This document shows positions 10,588 to 21,679 of a stretch of 64,000 bases of DNA, piece by piece. Under the pieces are notes generated by a model. That model saw nothing but the letters and a program-made list of their open reading frames with translations. It did no database searches and was not told where the DNA came from. A program made the position numbers and the translations under genes. Location: the NCBI GenBank assembly GCA_024663395.1, contig JANFAH010000013.1, positions 248,001 through 312,000 on the forward strand, read 5' to 3'. The first letter of the stretch is position 1. Each line of letters opens with the position of its first letter. This DNA comes from Pisolithus tinctorius. Its lineage: Eukaryota; Basidiomycota; Agaricomycetes; Boletales; Pisolithaceae.

Positions 10588-13500
10588 TCAAATGGGTTGT
10601 TTTTGAGGAGGGAAGTCCTTTGGGAAGCGTTTCTTATAAGCAGAGAGCATATCATCCGTGTGTTCAAGGTGTGCTTCTTTTTGCCACGAGTTTTCAGACG
10701 AAGGGTAACCCTTCCATTTGATTAAAAAGGCGTGGCCACGGCCAGACCTTTTGTGGCCAACAATTGCCTCAACCTCATATTCTTCTTCCTCGTTGATAAG
10801 GTCAGGTGGTGGAGTCAGGAAGTTTGGTCTGTGAACATCATTTTCGTGATAGGGTGATAGGGGGGAAGCATGAAAGACATTGTGGATCTTCCATTGTGTG
10901 GGGATTGCGAGGTGATACATTATCGGAGATAGGACATCGGAGATAGCAAAGGGTCCTTCTCATTTTGGGGCAAGCTTCCTATTTTCATAGGAGCACTTTA
11001 AGTTTCATGCTTCTAGCCAAACCTTATCACCTTTCTGGAGTGGGGTGAAGGGTTTTGATGAGCAGTCTTTCATAGTTTTTCTGGCTAGGTCATGGGCCAC
11101 AAGGGCTTCTTCCCTAGCCTTTCAGAGTTCCTCGAGTCTAGACTCGGCAGCAGGAAGGTGGGTGTCTGCAATAAGGGATGGAAGGGGTCTCGGTTCATAG
11201 CTGTACATGAGGTAAAATGGCAATTGATGGGTGATGGAATGTGGGCAGTGATTATGCGCAAACTCTGCCATAGGGAGATTATCCACCCATGAAGCAGGGT
11301 CGTTTTGGCAGAAGATGCGGAGATAAGTCTCCACTTCTTGATTTATGCGTTCAGTTTCTCCGTCAGTCTGAGGGTGGTATGCTGTGGACGAGGCGAGGGA
11401 GTACCCAAGGAGGGAGGCAAGTTCTTTAGCAAATGCTGAGGCGAATTGAGGGCCTCAGTGTAGGGAGCTGTATACTCCCTGAGGCTGGAACAGGAACCTG
11501 TCACTAAATTCTGCAGGCCTCTACGACAAACCCGTTTCAGAATTTTTCCCGCTCGTGACCTTGTGTTTCCTCCCAACCCCTGTCGCCTTTGGAGTTTCTA
11601 CCGACCTTCCACATGTCACTCAGTCATCAAAATGCTGATCTGGAAATTCCACATTCGTGCAGAGTCATCTGGAATTCAGTAGCCGTGCCTCCCCTCAGCC
11701 ATGTCACCAGTCGTCCGTGCCACTTTCCTCTAAAAAACTCCAGATTCCCCTGTCACCCTAAATTCTGCAAGCTGGACTTCATGCCAGTATGCTACGCTCT
11801 GCCCTCCTGTGCCACTCAGCTCCACCTCCCACTTGTATGCATACTCTCGTTCTGTTGGAAGATACCCCTTACCGTTGTCCCGCTCTTGCTCTCGTCTACT
11901 ACCCAACGGTCTATTTCACGTGCTTCTGTATTTCGCTGACGTCTGACGTCCCTTCCTTTATTTTCCGGTCTTTTAGTGTTCCCGCCCCACCTTACTCCGA
12001 CTCGTACCTACTTTCCCTGTACTATATAATTCCGCCATGATGTTGGAAAATAGAGCACCCACCTTTTGAGTCACTATCTGTGTGTGTTCTGCGAGTTCGA
12101 GAGTTTCAAGAGTCTAAAGTGCATACATAGAGTCTGCTGCGTCTTCAGTGTCCCCAGAGGTCTTCGTGTCTCCTGCGTCTTCCAGCCCTGCACACCTAAT
12201 CCCGTGTCCCTTTCGCTTCGAATTCGCTCCTCTTGACGTGTAGCGACCCCTCGGAATTTCATATACCCATCTTGCTGTTCCTCATGCGTCTACATCTGCC
12301 TGGAATTAAATTCTGCATCTCTCGCTCGAATTTCCCCACTGCTTCTAAGCCCTTTCTCGACCTCTCCTTCCACACAGTACCCCTTGGGACGATCCTAGGG
12401 AATTCTCCCTTCACCCTTCCTCTAGTTGCACGCTTCCCAGAAGTTGTGTCTCACATCGGTCAGATATGATTTTGTCATACAGCCCAAAGTGGGAGTAGAC
12501 TTTTTGAAAAAACAAGGCTGCAACATCGGCAGCAGAAGTGGTTTTCTTTGTTGGTGTTAAAATTACCCCCTTTGTAAGCCCATGGTCTACCACGACCAAA
12601 AGGGAATCAAACCTGTTAGAGACGGGGAGGTCGGTAACCAGATCACAAGAGATCTGTTGGAAGGGGCGAGTCGAAGTCGAGGGGATGGGTGTTAGGGGTG
12701 GTGTCATTGGGTGGGTGTTAGTTTTATTCTGCTGGCATGTAGCACAACCTTCAACATATTTTCGGATGTAGGATGTGAGTCCAGGCCACCAGTACTCGGA
12801 TAAGACGAGTTGTTGGGTTTTCAAGATACCAGGGTGTCCAGCAGAGGGGTGGTCGTGATGGCTGGACACAATGGTTCATTGGAGGGTGGGGTCATCGGGG
12901 ATGTACACCTGGTCTTTGTAGAGTAGGACTCCACTTTCAAACTTCCAATCAGAGAGATGAGATTTGAATGGAAGTGGCATGTCGACATTTTCTATGGCAC
13001 AAAGTGCCATTTGGACAATGGGATCTTTCATGGAGGAGGATGCAACCTTTTGAGTGAGATTGGTATCGATGAGATTGACAAACAAGGTCTGAGGGAGAAA
13101 AGTAACTCCTTTGTTATCCTCATCATCTTCGGGAACATGGTCAGGTCGTTGGGAGAGGGCATCTGGTGCGGCCAGGTCCTTGCCTGGAACATGTTCAAGT
13201 TGCAGATCAAAGTCTGTGAGGTCGAGGAGCCAACAGGCCTGTCGACGATTCAAGTTTTGCAGTGACTTGAAGTAAGTTAAGTTTTTGTGGTCGGTAAAGA
13301 CCTTGATTGGATGTACAGATCCATGGAGGTAATGTCTCCAGGATTTTAGCACTCTGATGACTCCTAGAAGTTCTCTATCATAGATGTCATAGTTGCGTTC
13401 GGTGGGGTTAAATGATTGGGACAAATAGGCACAGGGTTGCCACTGTCCATTTGAGTCTTCTTGCAGGAGGATACCTCCTGTTGCATACTTGGATGCATCT

Positions 13501-15254
13501 GTTGTTATTGCGAATGGCTGAGAGACATTGGGCATTCAGAGTGTTGGTTGTGCCATGAAGATCCTTTTTAAAAGTTCGAAGGCACTCTGGCATTTGCTTG
13601 ACCAGTCCCAACTGGTAGTTTTCTTTGTTAGGTCGATAAGAGGTCAGGCAATGTCAGAGTAGTAGGGGACGAATCTTCTGTAAAAGTTTGCGAACCCTAG
13701 GAAGGATCGCACATCTTTAACCTTCTTAGGGACAGGCCATTCAGCAATTCCTTGGACCTTGACGGGGTCCATGGTGACAGTGTTTTCTTTGATGATCATT
13801 CCAAGGTATTCCACCTCAGCAAGATCAAAGTGACATTTTTCCAGTTTCAGAGGGAGTGAAAGTTCCCTCATTCGTTCTAGAACACGACGAGTTCTTCTTT
13901 TGTGTTCTTCAGGATCATTGGAGAAGATGAGAAGGTCATCCATATAGACAACCAGCCAGCCTTCCGTGATCATGTCTCGGAAAGAGTCATTCATGAATCA
14001 CTGAAAGGTGGTGGGGGAGTTGCATAACCCGAAGAACATGACCGTCAGTTCGAAGAGTCCCTTGTGTGTGATAAACGCAGCTTTCCACTGGTCTCCTTCT
14101 TTGATACAGACGTTGTTATAGCCTGATCTGACATCCATCGTTGTAAAGATAGATGCTCCTTTCAGCTTGTCGACAAGATCTGAGATGAGGGGAAGGGGGT
14201 ATGTATCCTTCACCATATTCTTGTTTAAGTATCTGTAGTCTTGACAAGGGTGGAGGGAACCGTCTTTTTTTCCAACAAAGAAGAAGGGTGCAGCTTGAGG
14301 GGACTTCGAGGGGCAGATTTTTCCTTCTCGAAGGTTTTCTTCTATAAATTTCTCCACAGATTCTCGTTCAGAGGGAGAGAGTGGGTATGCTTTTGCCACC
14401 TTGGGGACGAAGTCTTCTACAAGGTTGATGGCATGGTCGTATGGTCATGATGGAGGTAGAACTCCATCAGAGGGTTTTTTGAAGACTGAAGCAAAGTCTT
14501 TGTAGTCTTCAGGAAGAACAGGCTTCGGTTTCTTTTTGTGTTCTTCTTGAGCCAATTCTGTGGCTGTAGTGATCTTTCGAAGAAGGCTGTTGTTGGGATT
14601 GACCTTCTTGGCTTCTTCGACAAGTTTTCCAACTGACATTACGAAGTGTGCATGGATGGTTTCGTCTTCTGGTTCCTCATAGTCCATAAACTTGTTTATC
14701 CCTTTCTTCTCGGCAGGAGTTACAAGGTTTACAGTGGACTCTTCGACAGCAACCATGGAGATGTTGTATTTTAATTCTTTAGACCTGTCGGTCTTTTCAT
14801 TGATGGATAATGTGCCCATCCTCCAGTCCATGATGGGGTTGTTTTCCTGGAGCCAAGGAAGTCCAAGAATAACGTTCTCTGTTCCACAATTAATGACATG
14901 GAAAAAGGACTGGTGAACAAGTCCTTTAATCTTGAAGTAAAGAGTGGCAGAGAAGAGGATTCTTCCTTTGGAGTTTGGGGTCCCATCTGCATTTTTGGCA
15001 AGAATGGGTTCGGCGAGTTGTTGGGTGGGGATCCGATGCTTTCGGATGAAAGCCCAATCGATGCAGGAAATTTCTGCTCCAGAGTCCACTAGAGCGGTGG
15101 TGTTGATGACTTTTGAGGTTGTTTCTGATGTGTAAAGGGAAATGGGAATTTGCATAGTATGTTCTGGTGTGGAAGATACTAATACAGGAGCAACAGAAAC
15201 AAGACTGTCCTTAGTTTGGGGAACTTCTGGTGTCAATGCAGAGTTCCCATTCAA
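10588..15254 (-). pseudogene. pol: E1 pol: protease, RT, RNase H, integrase, chromodomain
   Basis: Domains on the minus strand: aspartic protease with VDSGAEISC (about 15090), RT (14399-13644) with the catalytic VYMDDLLIF box (about 13945), and RNase H (13535-13200) with ITTDASKYATGG, DRELLGV and FTDHKNLTYF. The integrase zinc-binding part (H-x-HPSAGH ... CATC, about 12860-12740) and catalytic core (CDLVTDLP, then IISDR at about 12460) follow. The core is broken there by the solo LTR 11459-12455 and resumes at 11458 with the rest of the core through the YHPQTDGETER block. The chromodomain (YEVEAIV ... FLIKWKGYP ... W) spans about 10790-10640. Pol overlaps the gag stop by 4 nt in the -1 frame. 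Several in-frame stops are present. The chromodomain probably directs insertion to modified histone H3 regions. Confidence 0.93.
11459..12455 (+). mobile_element. Solo LTR, 997 bp, nested in E1 integrase
   Basis: It begins TGTAGGG and ends CTCACA. Flanking TCAG(T) on the left and TCGG(T) on the right are target duplicates that differ by a CpG change. Comparison with the uninterrupted E3 integrase at about 63315-63345 gives the exact pre-insertion site. It carries a TATA-like ACTATATAAT at 12021-12030, so transcription would run on the plus strand. No internal genes are present, so this is a recombination-derived solo LTR. The end of a second copy is at 1-90. Confidence 0.88.
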
Positions 15255-16393
15255 AAATCCTTTCCTAGGGCTCTAGCAATGTTTACCAAGGCAATGGATG
15301 GACCAGTGACTTTTTCTTCATTGTTGCTTTCTTCTACCTCCACAATTTTGCAGATCTTTTTGACTTTCTTTTGGGGAGTCTTCCCTTTGTCAGGACATTC
15401 TTGTGAGAGATGTCCTTTGTTTCCACAACTGAAACATCTTCCCTCTTTGATGTGACGGTCTCTTTCTTCTTTTGAGAGTCTAACCCCATCTACGTCCATG
15501 GTGTTGGGGTCCTTTTCTTCAGTAAAGCTGTTCCTGGGATGGAACACCTTCTTTTCTTTCTTTCCGGAGAATTCATTGACTTTTCTCCATTTGGCATCGA
15601 ATTTTTGTGCCTGTGTATACCACTCTGTTATCTTAGTGGGAGTGGTTTCCATCATGTGGGTTCTGTTCACGATGAATGGCTTGAGTCCTTGAGAGAAGAA
15701 CTCAATTAGTGCGATGTCTTCCGTGATGGTGGAGTTGGCAGCAGTGGTTTGAAAGTCAGTGATATATTGTTCAACTGACTCTTTCTGTTTCATGGTACGC
15801 AATTTGGTGATTGCAGTACTGGCAGTGTCGGCGGATGTGAAAGAGTTTTTAAAGTCTTTCACAAAATCGGCGAAGGTGCCGAAGCTTGGGGGGTTCTTTT
15901 CCAGAGAAGTTTTCTGGAAGGTGGCAGCCCAGGAATGGGCAACACCTTTCTTCATGTACAACAGGGCATAGACTACTTTCTTAGTGTCAGTGTCATACAG
16001 TTCTTCATTGACCAAGAGATAGGTCTGTACAGAGTACAGCCAACTCATGGCATTCTTTTGGTTTCCATCGAAATCAGTTGGAGCACCAATCTTTAGTTCT
16101 GTGGCTTTGGTGGCAGTGCCAACTGGTGCCTTCGACGATGAACCGGACATCGTATTCTGAGGAGGGGGCAGGTGTGCAGGGAAAACAGGAGGGGGTACCG
16201 GTTGGATGGGGGTACTGAGTGAGGCGAGAGACTGGGTGAAGAGGTTTGAGAGGATACCAGAGGTAAAGCCTCTATCCAGTTGTTCTGGTTTGGAGGAGTT
16301 GTCAGTGACAGTACTCTCCTGTTCTTCATCAGATGACAATTCTTCTCAAGTGGGTCGCAACAGTGCCCAACATCGATTGTTTCGGGGGTTCAT
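15251..16393 (-). pseudogene. gag: E1 gag (capsid/nucleocapsid), nearly intact
   Basis: Starts at ATG 16393 (MNPRNN), in a CACCATG context, and runs 381 codons to TGA at 15251-15253. One in-frame TGA lies near the start (about 16345), and the frame is open from 16339 onward. It contains a Ser/Pro-rich N-terminus, a capsid-like region (DFDGNQKNAMSWLYSVQTYL, then SFGTFADFVKDFKNSF and EQYITDFQ), and a single nucleocapsid zinc knuckle CFSCGNKGHLSQEC near the C-terminus, followed by a Lys-rich tail. It would form the virus-like particle and package element RNA. Its stop follows a run of five T, immediately before pol in the -1 frame. Confidence 0.9.
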
Positions 16394-16433
16394 GGTGGTG
16401 CACTAAACAGTGACCAATTTGGCCAAAGGCTGT

Positions 16434-16444
16434 AGACTTGAGCT
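16434..16444 (-). promoter_or_regulatory. E1 primer-binding site, self-priming type
   Basis: Two nt inside the 5' LTR, the minus strand reads AGCTCAAGTCT. This is the exact complement of AGACTTGAGCT inside both E1 LTRs (minus strand at 18206-18216 and 9229-9239). No TGG-type tRNA 3'-end match is present. This is the arrangement of Tf1-like elements, whose mRNA 5' end folds back as primer. Confidence 0.8.
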
Positions 16445-16446
16445 TT

Positions 16447-18480
16447 TGTTACACTCAACTGTAGTTGAGACATAGGGAGAGCTCAAATGCAGACTGAGGG
16501 TTTCTACTGAGCAGCTGCTACAGTAACCTTTGTGAATGACAAAGGATTTTAGGCAACGCTGGTAAGAGTGGTCTGGGTTAGGGACACTGAGGGTGAAGTT
16601 CTGAGTGAGAATGCTGTGTATACAGTGAGGGACAAAAGCGTTGCAATGTTTGTGAGGTGTGAATTGTTGCTGATGTAGCTCGGGCTATTCTGCACAGATA
16701 ATCATGATACCTATACCATTGGAAAGGGATGACTCTAAGCTTTCCAGAGCACTAAGGTTTGGTCAAAACAAAGCAATACATGCTGAGATACACCCTATTC
16801 TTTCCAAAAAGTGCATTGCAACGCTTTTGTCCCTGACTGGTGAAATCATGAAATGTGACCCTTTGATGGGATTGTGGGCATGGAGGATGGGAAAAAATGC
16901 TTACATAATAAACCACATGATCATCCAGATGATTTGTCAGCATGTAAACAATGACAAACATTGGACTTGTACCATTAATCCTCCCTCTTTTACCACAACT
17001 CATGAAATCATCTCTCTAGCTCACATGGTCATTTTCTCAAGGAATTCTTATCAAATACTGGTGGCCACCACAGTGACATCAGTATAACATGCTCTCAGAA
17101 CCATCAGTCCCTTAAAAAACCTGCTGTCAGTCATTTCCTGGACTGTTTCCCCCCCCATGCCTGATGTGTTCTGGGACTAATCAGTACTTGGAAGGCTGAA
17201 AATGTTGTGGAGGTCAATCTGGCACTTCAGAACATGATGTACAAACCAGTCCCCTCTCAACCAATGCATTTCTGGCACAGGGACAATGGAATGGAAGTTA
17301 GGGCAAGACAAAATCCTCTTTACCCCTGGGTATCATCAGAAGGATATGCTACTGAACTGCCATGGAGCAGAATCCTGTGCTTCCATCTGGCCCTGAATGT
17401 TGCCTTTGGTCACATATGACCAAATAATCCTTCCCCAGTCATCTACAGTTCAGATCAGAGCAAGATCTAGTGAACCCTCTTATGGTGCTCAGACCACAGG
17501 GAGGTTTTGTCTCACCCCAACTTCCATAAAAGTTTTCCTGTGCCAGAAATGCATTGGTTGAGAGGGGACTGGTTTGTACATCATGTTCGGAAGTGCCAGA
17601 TTGACCTCCACAACATTTTCAGCCTTCCAAGTACTGATTAGTCCCAGAACACATCAGGCATGGGGGGGGGAAACAGTCCAGGAAATGACTGACAGCAGGT
17701 TTTTTAAGGGACTGATGGTTCTGAGAGCATGTTATACTGATGTCACTGTGGTGGCCACCAGTATTTGATAAGAATTCCTTGAGAAAATGACCATGTGAGC
17801 TAGAGAGATGATTTCATGAGTTGTGGTAAAAGAGGGAGGATTAATGGTACAAGTCCAATGTTTGTCATTGTTTACATGCTGACAAATCATCTGGATGATC
17901 ATGTGGTTTATTATGTAAGCATTTTTTCCCATCCTCCATGCCCACAATCCCATCAAAGGGTCACATTTCATGATTTCACCAGTCAGGGACAAAAGCGTTG
18001 CAATGCACTTTTTGGAAAGAATAGGGTGTATCTCAGCATGTATTGCTTTGTTTTGACCAAACCTTAGTGCTCTGGAAAGCTTAGAGTCATCCCTTTCCAA
18101 TGGTATAGGTATCATGATTATCTGTGCAGAATAGCCCGAGCTACATCAGCAACAATTCACACCTCACAAACATTGCAACGCTTTTGTCCCTCACTGTAAT
18201 TGAGTAGCTCAAGTCTGGGTTTCCAGGACTTGAGTCAACAGTCTAAATACTACAAGGAAATGGACCATGAGGCATCTGCACGTAAACAAGGTAACTATGC
18301 CATTGGTTGAACAACAACGACACATGTCCTAGGCATGTAACAAGCGAGTTATGTTAGTGGTGGAAATAGTGAGCCATCGGAACAAAGAGAAGATGGCTCA
18401 GAAAGGAAACAGTGTCCAACAGATCAAACACACAGTACACATACAGTGACAAAGGTGAAAGACAAGGGTGAAATGTAACA
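16447..18480 (-). repeat. 5' LTR of E1, split by hairpin element M1
   Basis: LTR sequence occurs at 16447-16620 and resumes at 18199-18480. The interruption is exactly at a TA, with TA duplicated at 16621-16622 and 18197-18198. Without the insertion the LTR is about 458 bp, like the 3' LTR. Confidence 0.9.
16623..18196. mobile_element. Tc1/mariner-type hairpin element M1 (658-bp inverted arms)
   Basis: Starts CAGTGAGGGACAAAAGCG and ends with its reverse complement, flanked by duplicated TA. The left arm 16623-17280 and right arm 17538-18196 are near-perfect inverted repeats. The ~257-bp centre has a weaker inverted similarity near its borders. The 127-codon open frame on each arm is the same sequence read twice and has no transposase motif, so I regard it as incidental. 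No transposase is encoded, so it must be mobilised in trans. It sits in the E1 5' LTR. A shorter relative is at 49547-50684. Confidence 0.9.
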
Positions 18481-19400
18481 GACGTTCGTCATCCCCTTGG
18501 GGTGGGGGTCTGTTTGGCCTTCTCCCCCTCCTTGGCCGCAGCTTCCCAGTCCTCATCTGTGTCCATGGATGCCTGGAGCAACAAAGGTGAATAGCCACTT
18601 AACATTGCTATGCCCTCCCTCACTGCAGTGACAGGCACCGTGATGCCTGGGTACTGGCCAGGTGCTACACAAATCCCAGTAAACAATTTCTGGCACATCA
18701 TATCCTGCCCATTTATATGCCTGTTCAATTATGTCGTGGTTGGTCTTCCAGTCCCCACCACTGTCATCATGCAAATTGTCAAATTGCATATCAGAAAACA
18801 TGGACACCTGCTTGATCATCTCCTCCCATGACACTTTGTGCTTGACAGCAAGCAGGAGAATAAGCTTCAGGAAAACTGCTTCGAAGTCAGTATTAATTTC
18901 CCAATTTGCATCTGACATCTGCATGACTGTCTCCCCAAGACCCATGCCACTGCCCTTGGGAGCCAACTCGACCAACTGCAGACATTGCAAGAAAGTGATG
19001 AATGCATCCTGGAATAGTGGTTTGGCAAGCTGCCCAATGATAAGCAACAATGACAGCACACACCAAATTGTATCTACTGAGAATTTCTGTCTGACATGGG
19101 GTGCATAATGCACCAACCCCATTGAGCCTGATATGTTGTAGACTGTGATACAGTTATCCAAGGTGCCAGATTCACAGAGCCTAAGAAAAAGTGTTGTCCA
19201 CTGCTTCCACAATGCACAACTGCATTGCCACCAAAGCTGAGGCAAGTGACTCTGGAGCAGCCAGTTCCCTTGTGTACTGGACAACTTGCATGATGAGTGT
19301 ATGTGGGAGAAATGTCACACCACTAATAGATCATTTGCCTGATTCAATGTCTGTTGGAGCATCACAATCACCAGGGCAATACCTTCATTGATACAATTTG
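18481..19400 (-). pseudogene. DUF2828 (TROVE/vWA-like) protein, interrupted by E1
   Basis: The minus strand encodes the C-terminal vWA-like half of a DUF2828 protein: LPHTLIMQVVQYTREL (about 19300), CESGTLDNCITVYNISGSMG (about 19155), NWEINTDFEAVFLKLILL (about 18890) and VSMFSDMQFD (about 18800). GYDVPEIVYWDL follows at about 18700. The metal-ion site that should read D-x-S-x-S is N-I-S-G-S, so the first Asp is lost. Frames change and stops occur after about 18690. The reading frame reaches the E1 target duplicate at 18481-18485, and the remaining 3' end is to be sought left of 9041. DUF2828 proteins are fungal and plant proteins of unknown function related to Ro60-like RNA binders. Confidence 0.8.
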
Positions 19401-19429
19401 CTGTGTCCATGTTTTTAATCTATACATGC

Positions 19430-20165
19430 CAAAGTATTAACCATAGAGTGTGGTGCATGCATTGCTGATTGCCATTGCAATGCCACACAAAGCCATTTCT
19501 CTACTGCAACACAAGACATCACGATGCCAACAAGATGCTGTGGCTGTATCATTCACCTGAGTGGGGTGACATGTGATTGGGGGAGGGGAAATATCAGCAT
19601 TGATATTTCCAGTGTCAAGAGTATAGAATGTGAGCTGGGTGCCAATGGCACTTATACTGTAGAGAGTCTCTAAGGCACAGGATGCTGCAAATATGTCTAG
19701 ACAAGAATGTTTTCAGAATATAAATTGCTTACCTGCCATTGTGTGCATGTGAGTTCTGACCTGAATATCTGCAGCTGCCCTGTTGGCTATATGCAGATAA
19801 TTGTGAGGAGGTTTCACCTCAATGACCAAGACTGGCCCATTTTGCCCATAAGTGATAATGAAATCTGCACACTGCTGGGTGCTCCCCAGTGTATATTGTG
19901 GGTGAACAGTGAAAGGGCTGCTGCAGGGGAAGAGTATGTTAAGGAGCTTGTTGAAGGGTCCATAGAACTTGTTCTTGGCAGCATTATGACCAATAACCTC
20001 AAATGCTTCATAAACTACAGCAAGCCACATGGCTGTGACAGAAGATGTTGGCAGTCCAACTGTGGCAGGGGGGATGAACTTGAGTTGGGAAGCAGCCAAG
20101 TTTTTTGTGAACCAGGAGTGCTGACTTGTACTGCAGTCTTCTGTGGATTTAGTGATTGGCTGCAC
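19430..20165 (-). pseudogene. PD-(D/E)XK-like nuclease-fold protein, copy 1
   Basis: The minus strand has CADFIITYGQNGPVLVIEVK (about 19870-19810). This has the Asp...Glu-x-Lys spacing of restriction-endonuclease-like folds and matches a mushroom hypothetical family with a D-F ... EVK core, followed by R-AAADIQVRTHMHT. A further segment in other frames (about 19640-19450) reads like the family's downstream SAIGTQLTFYTLDT part. The N-terminal portion (20165-19900) is helical. Frameshifts exist. The family's function is not known. An alternative is that the E-x-K match is fortuitous, but the same core recurs in copy 2. Confidence 0.5.
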
Positions 20166-20402
20166 ACTGCACTTTCCAGAGATGGTATGGTCCCTATTTG
20201 ATCTGTGATTGCTCAGTGGATAGCAAACTCAATCAAAGTGAAATCAGGGTTAGGTCACTCATGTGCATGCAGTTTCTGATCTCAGATCAGAACTCACATG
20301 CACATGATGGCAGGCATGATGACTCAAAGGGAAAATGGACTCAGGTTGTGTGTTACCAGTTCTTGGGGGGGGGCAAACCTTTATACCCCACTTTTCCTTC
20401 TC

Positions 20403-21126
20403 TCACTGTTTACAGGTCATCATGACTGCAACACAGTTTTTGAAGTCAAGTGAATTTGGAGCAGCATAGATGCCCTGCTGCACTACGAAGGAACCCCATT
20501 GTACCCAGCCACAATCAGAGATCTGTGCTACATCCACATACACAAACAAACAAATTTTCAGGGGCTTACCCACCAAAAACCCATGCACTGCAGGTATGGG
20601 TGTGGTGTTGCCACAGGTTGGAGTTGTACCCCACTGTACCTGTACCCTCCATACCTGTGACCAAAATACCATGGTGTTACCCATACCCATGAACAACCCT
20701 ACTGATCTGGATATCTGCAGCTTCCCTGGTGACTATATGCTGATAATGATGAGGGGGTTCACCTCAATGAGCAAAACTGGCCCATTTTGCTGGTGAGTGG
20801 TAATGAAATCCACCCACTCCAGGGTGTTCCCTGGCATATATTGTGGGTGAATAGTGAATGGGCCATCGCAGGGGAAAAGCAGATCAAGGACCCTGTTGAA
20901 GGGGCCTAGAACTTGTTCTCAACTGTGTTTTGAGGGATGAACCCTCAACAGGGTTTTCAGCATAGGCCAGTTTGAGCCATTCATCTGACAATGTACTACT
21001 GCATGCAAGTGGACTCATGGCTACATCATGATTGAATTTGCTAGTGAGGTCAAGTGCAGAGGGAAGGTGAACGCATTTGAGGGACTCCACATAGGATTGA
21101 TGCTGGAAATATTGGTCTATGGTCAC
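20403..21126 (-). pseudogene. PD-(D/E)XK-like nuclease-fold protein, copy 2 (tandem duplicate)
   Basis: Diverged duplicate of copy 1. The minus strand has GPFNRVLDLLFPCDGPFTIH and then WVDFITTHQQNGPVLLIEVN (about 20890-20750), where the catalytic-type Lys is Asn. The part upstream (21126-20884) aligns with the helical N-terminus. The frame downstream (20696-20403) has no clear counterpart in copy 1. Two copies in the same orientation about 0.9 kb apart suggest a tandem duplication followed by decay. Confidence 0.45.
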
Positions 21127-21139
21127 AACAACGAGGGGG

Positions 21140-21477
21140 GCACTCTCACCTTGAAGTGCTTCACTCTCTGGACAATGTCAAGGTCTTCCATCACATCTGT
21201 TCAACTTAGACATGCTCAGCCATAGGTGTCTCAGAACTTTTTTTTGGCTGAGTCAGCTGGACCTTGCAAATGCCACTAATTTATGGAAAGCTGGACTACC
21301 ATGCTCTGTGAAATCATAAAGTGTGCCTAAATATGGTAACCTATTGCGCAAGGACTTCAAACACTGGTAGCTAGCAACCCAGCTTAGCAACAACCAGCTT
21401 TGCTGTATTTCTGGGGAGGCAATGCATATGCATATGTATATACACACTTCATACATTGAAGCAAACTGATGGAGTTG

Positions 21478-21524
<47 letters not shown>

Positions 21525-21679
21525 TAGGAGGGAATGAATGAGCCAGTGGAGTTACTACTATATGTAGATAGCAACCCAAAAAATCATGGGACAAGAGTTG
21601 CTGACCTATAAGAAAAAGTGCTGCATACAGAAATCTTTTGATGCTTGACAGGACAATCTGAAGGTAAGACAAAACATCA
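21140..21679. other. Spacer with a CA microsatellite
   Basis: No gene recognised. It contains the dinucleotide repeat at 21480-21523 and otherwise unique AT-rich sequence. Confidence 0.5.
21480..21523. repeat. (AC)n microsatellite, about 22 units
   Basis: An uninterrupted AC dinucleotide run. Confidence 0.95.

Larger units (their letters stand above)
9046..18480 (-). mobile_element. Ty3 chromovirus-type retrotransposon E1, full length with two nested insertions
   Basis: The element is bounded by LTRs that start TGTTA and end TAACA on either strand. The flanks are 5-bp target duplicates GATGT (9041-9045) and GACGT (18481-18485), which differ only by one CpG-type change. The order on the minus strand is 5' LTR, PBS, gag, protease, RT, RNase H, integrase, chromodomain, a C-terminal extension, polypurine tract and 3' LTR. 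Removing the 997-bp solo LTR and the 1574-bp hairpin element leaves about 6.86 kb, the same as the intact-length E2 (6.85 kb). It inserted into the 3' part of a DUF2828 gene. Stops and frameshifts make it non-autonomous now. Confidence 0.93.

Noticed and set aside
16704..17087. 127-codon ORF on the arms of M1/M2, present four times in the window
   Set aside because: It is the same inverted-repeat sequence read from both arms. It has no transposase motif, and the opposite strand is open too, so repeated occurrence only reflects the palindrome.
17207..17419. Transposase remnant in the centre of M1
   Set aside because: The frame is short and lacks D-D-E motifs. Part of it is an extension of the inverted repeat.
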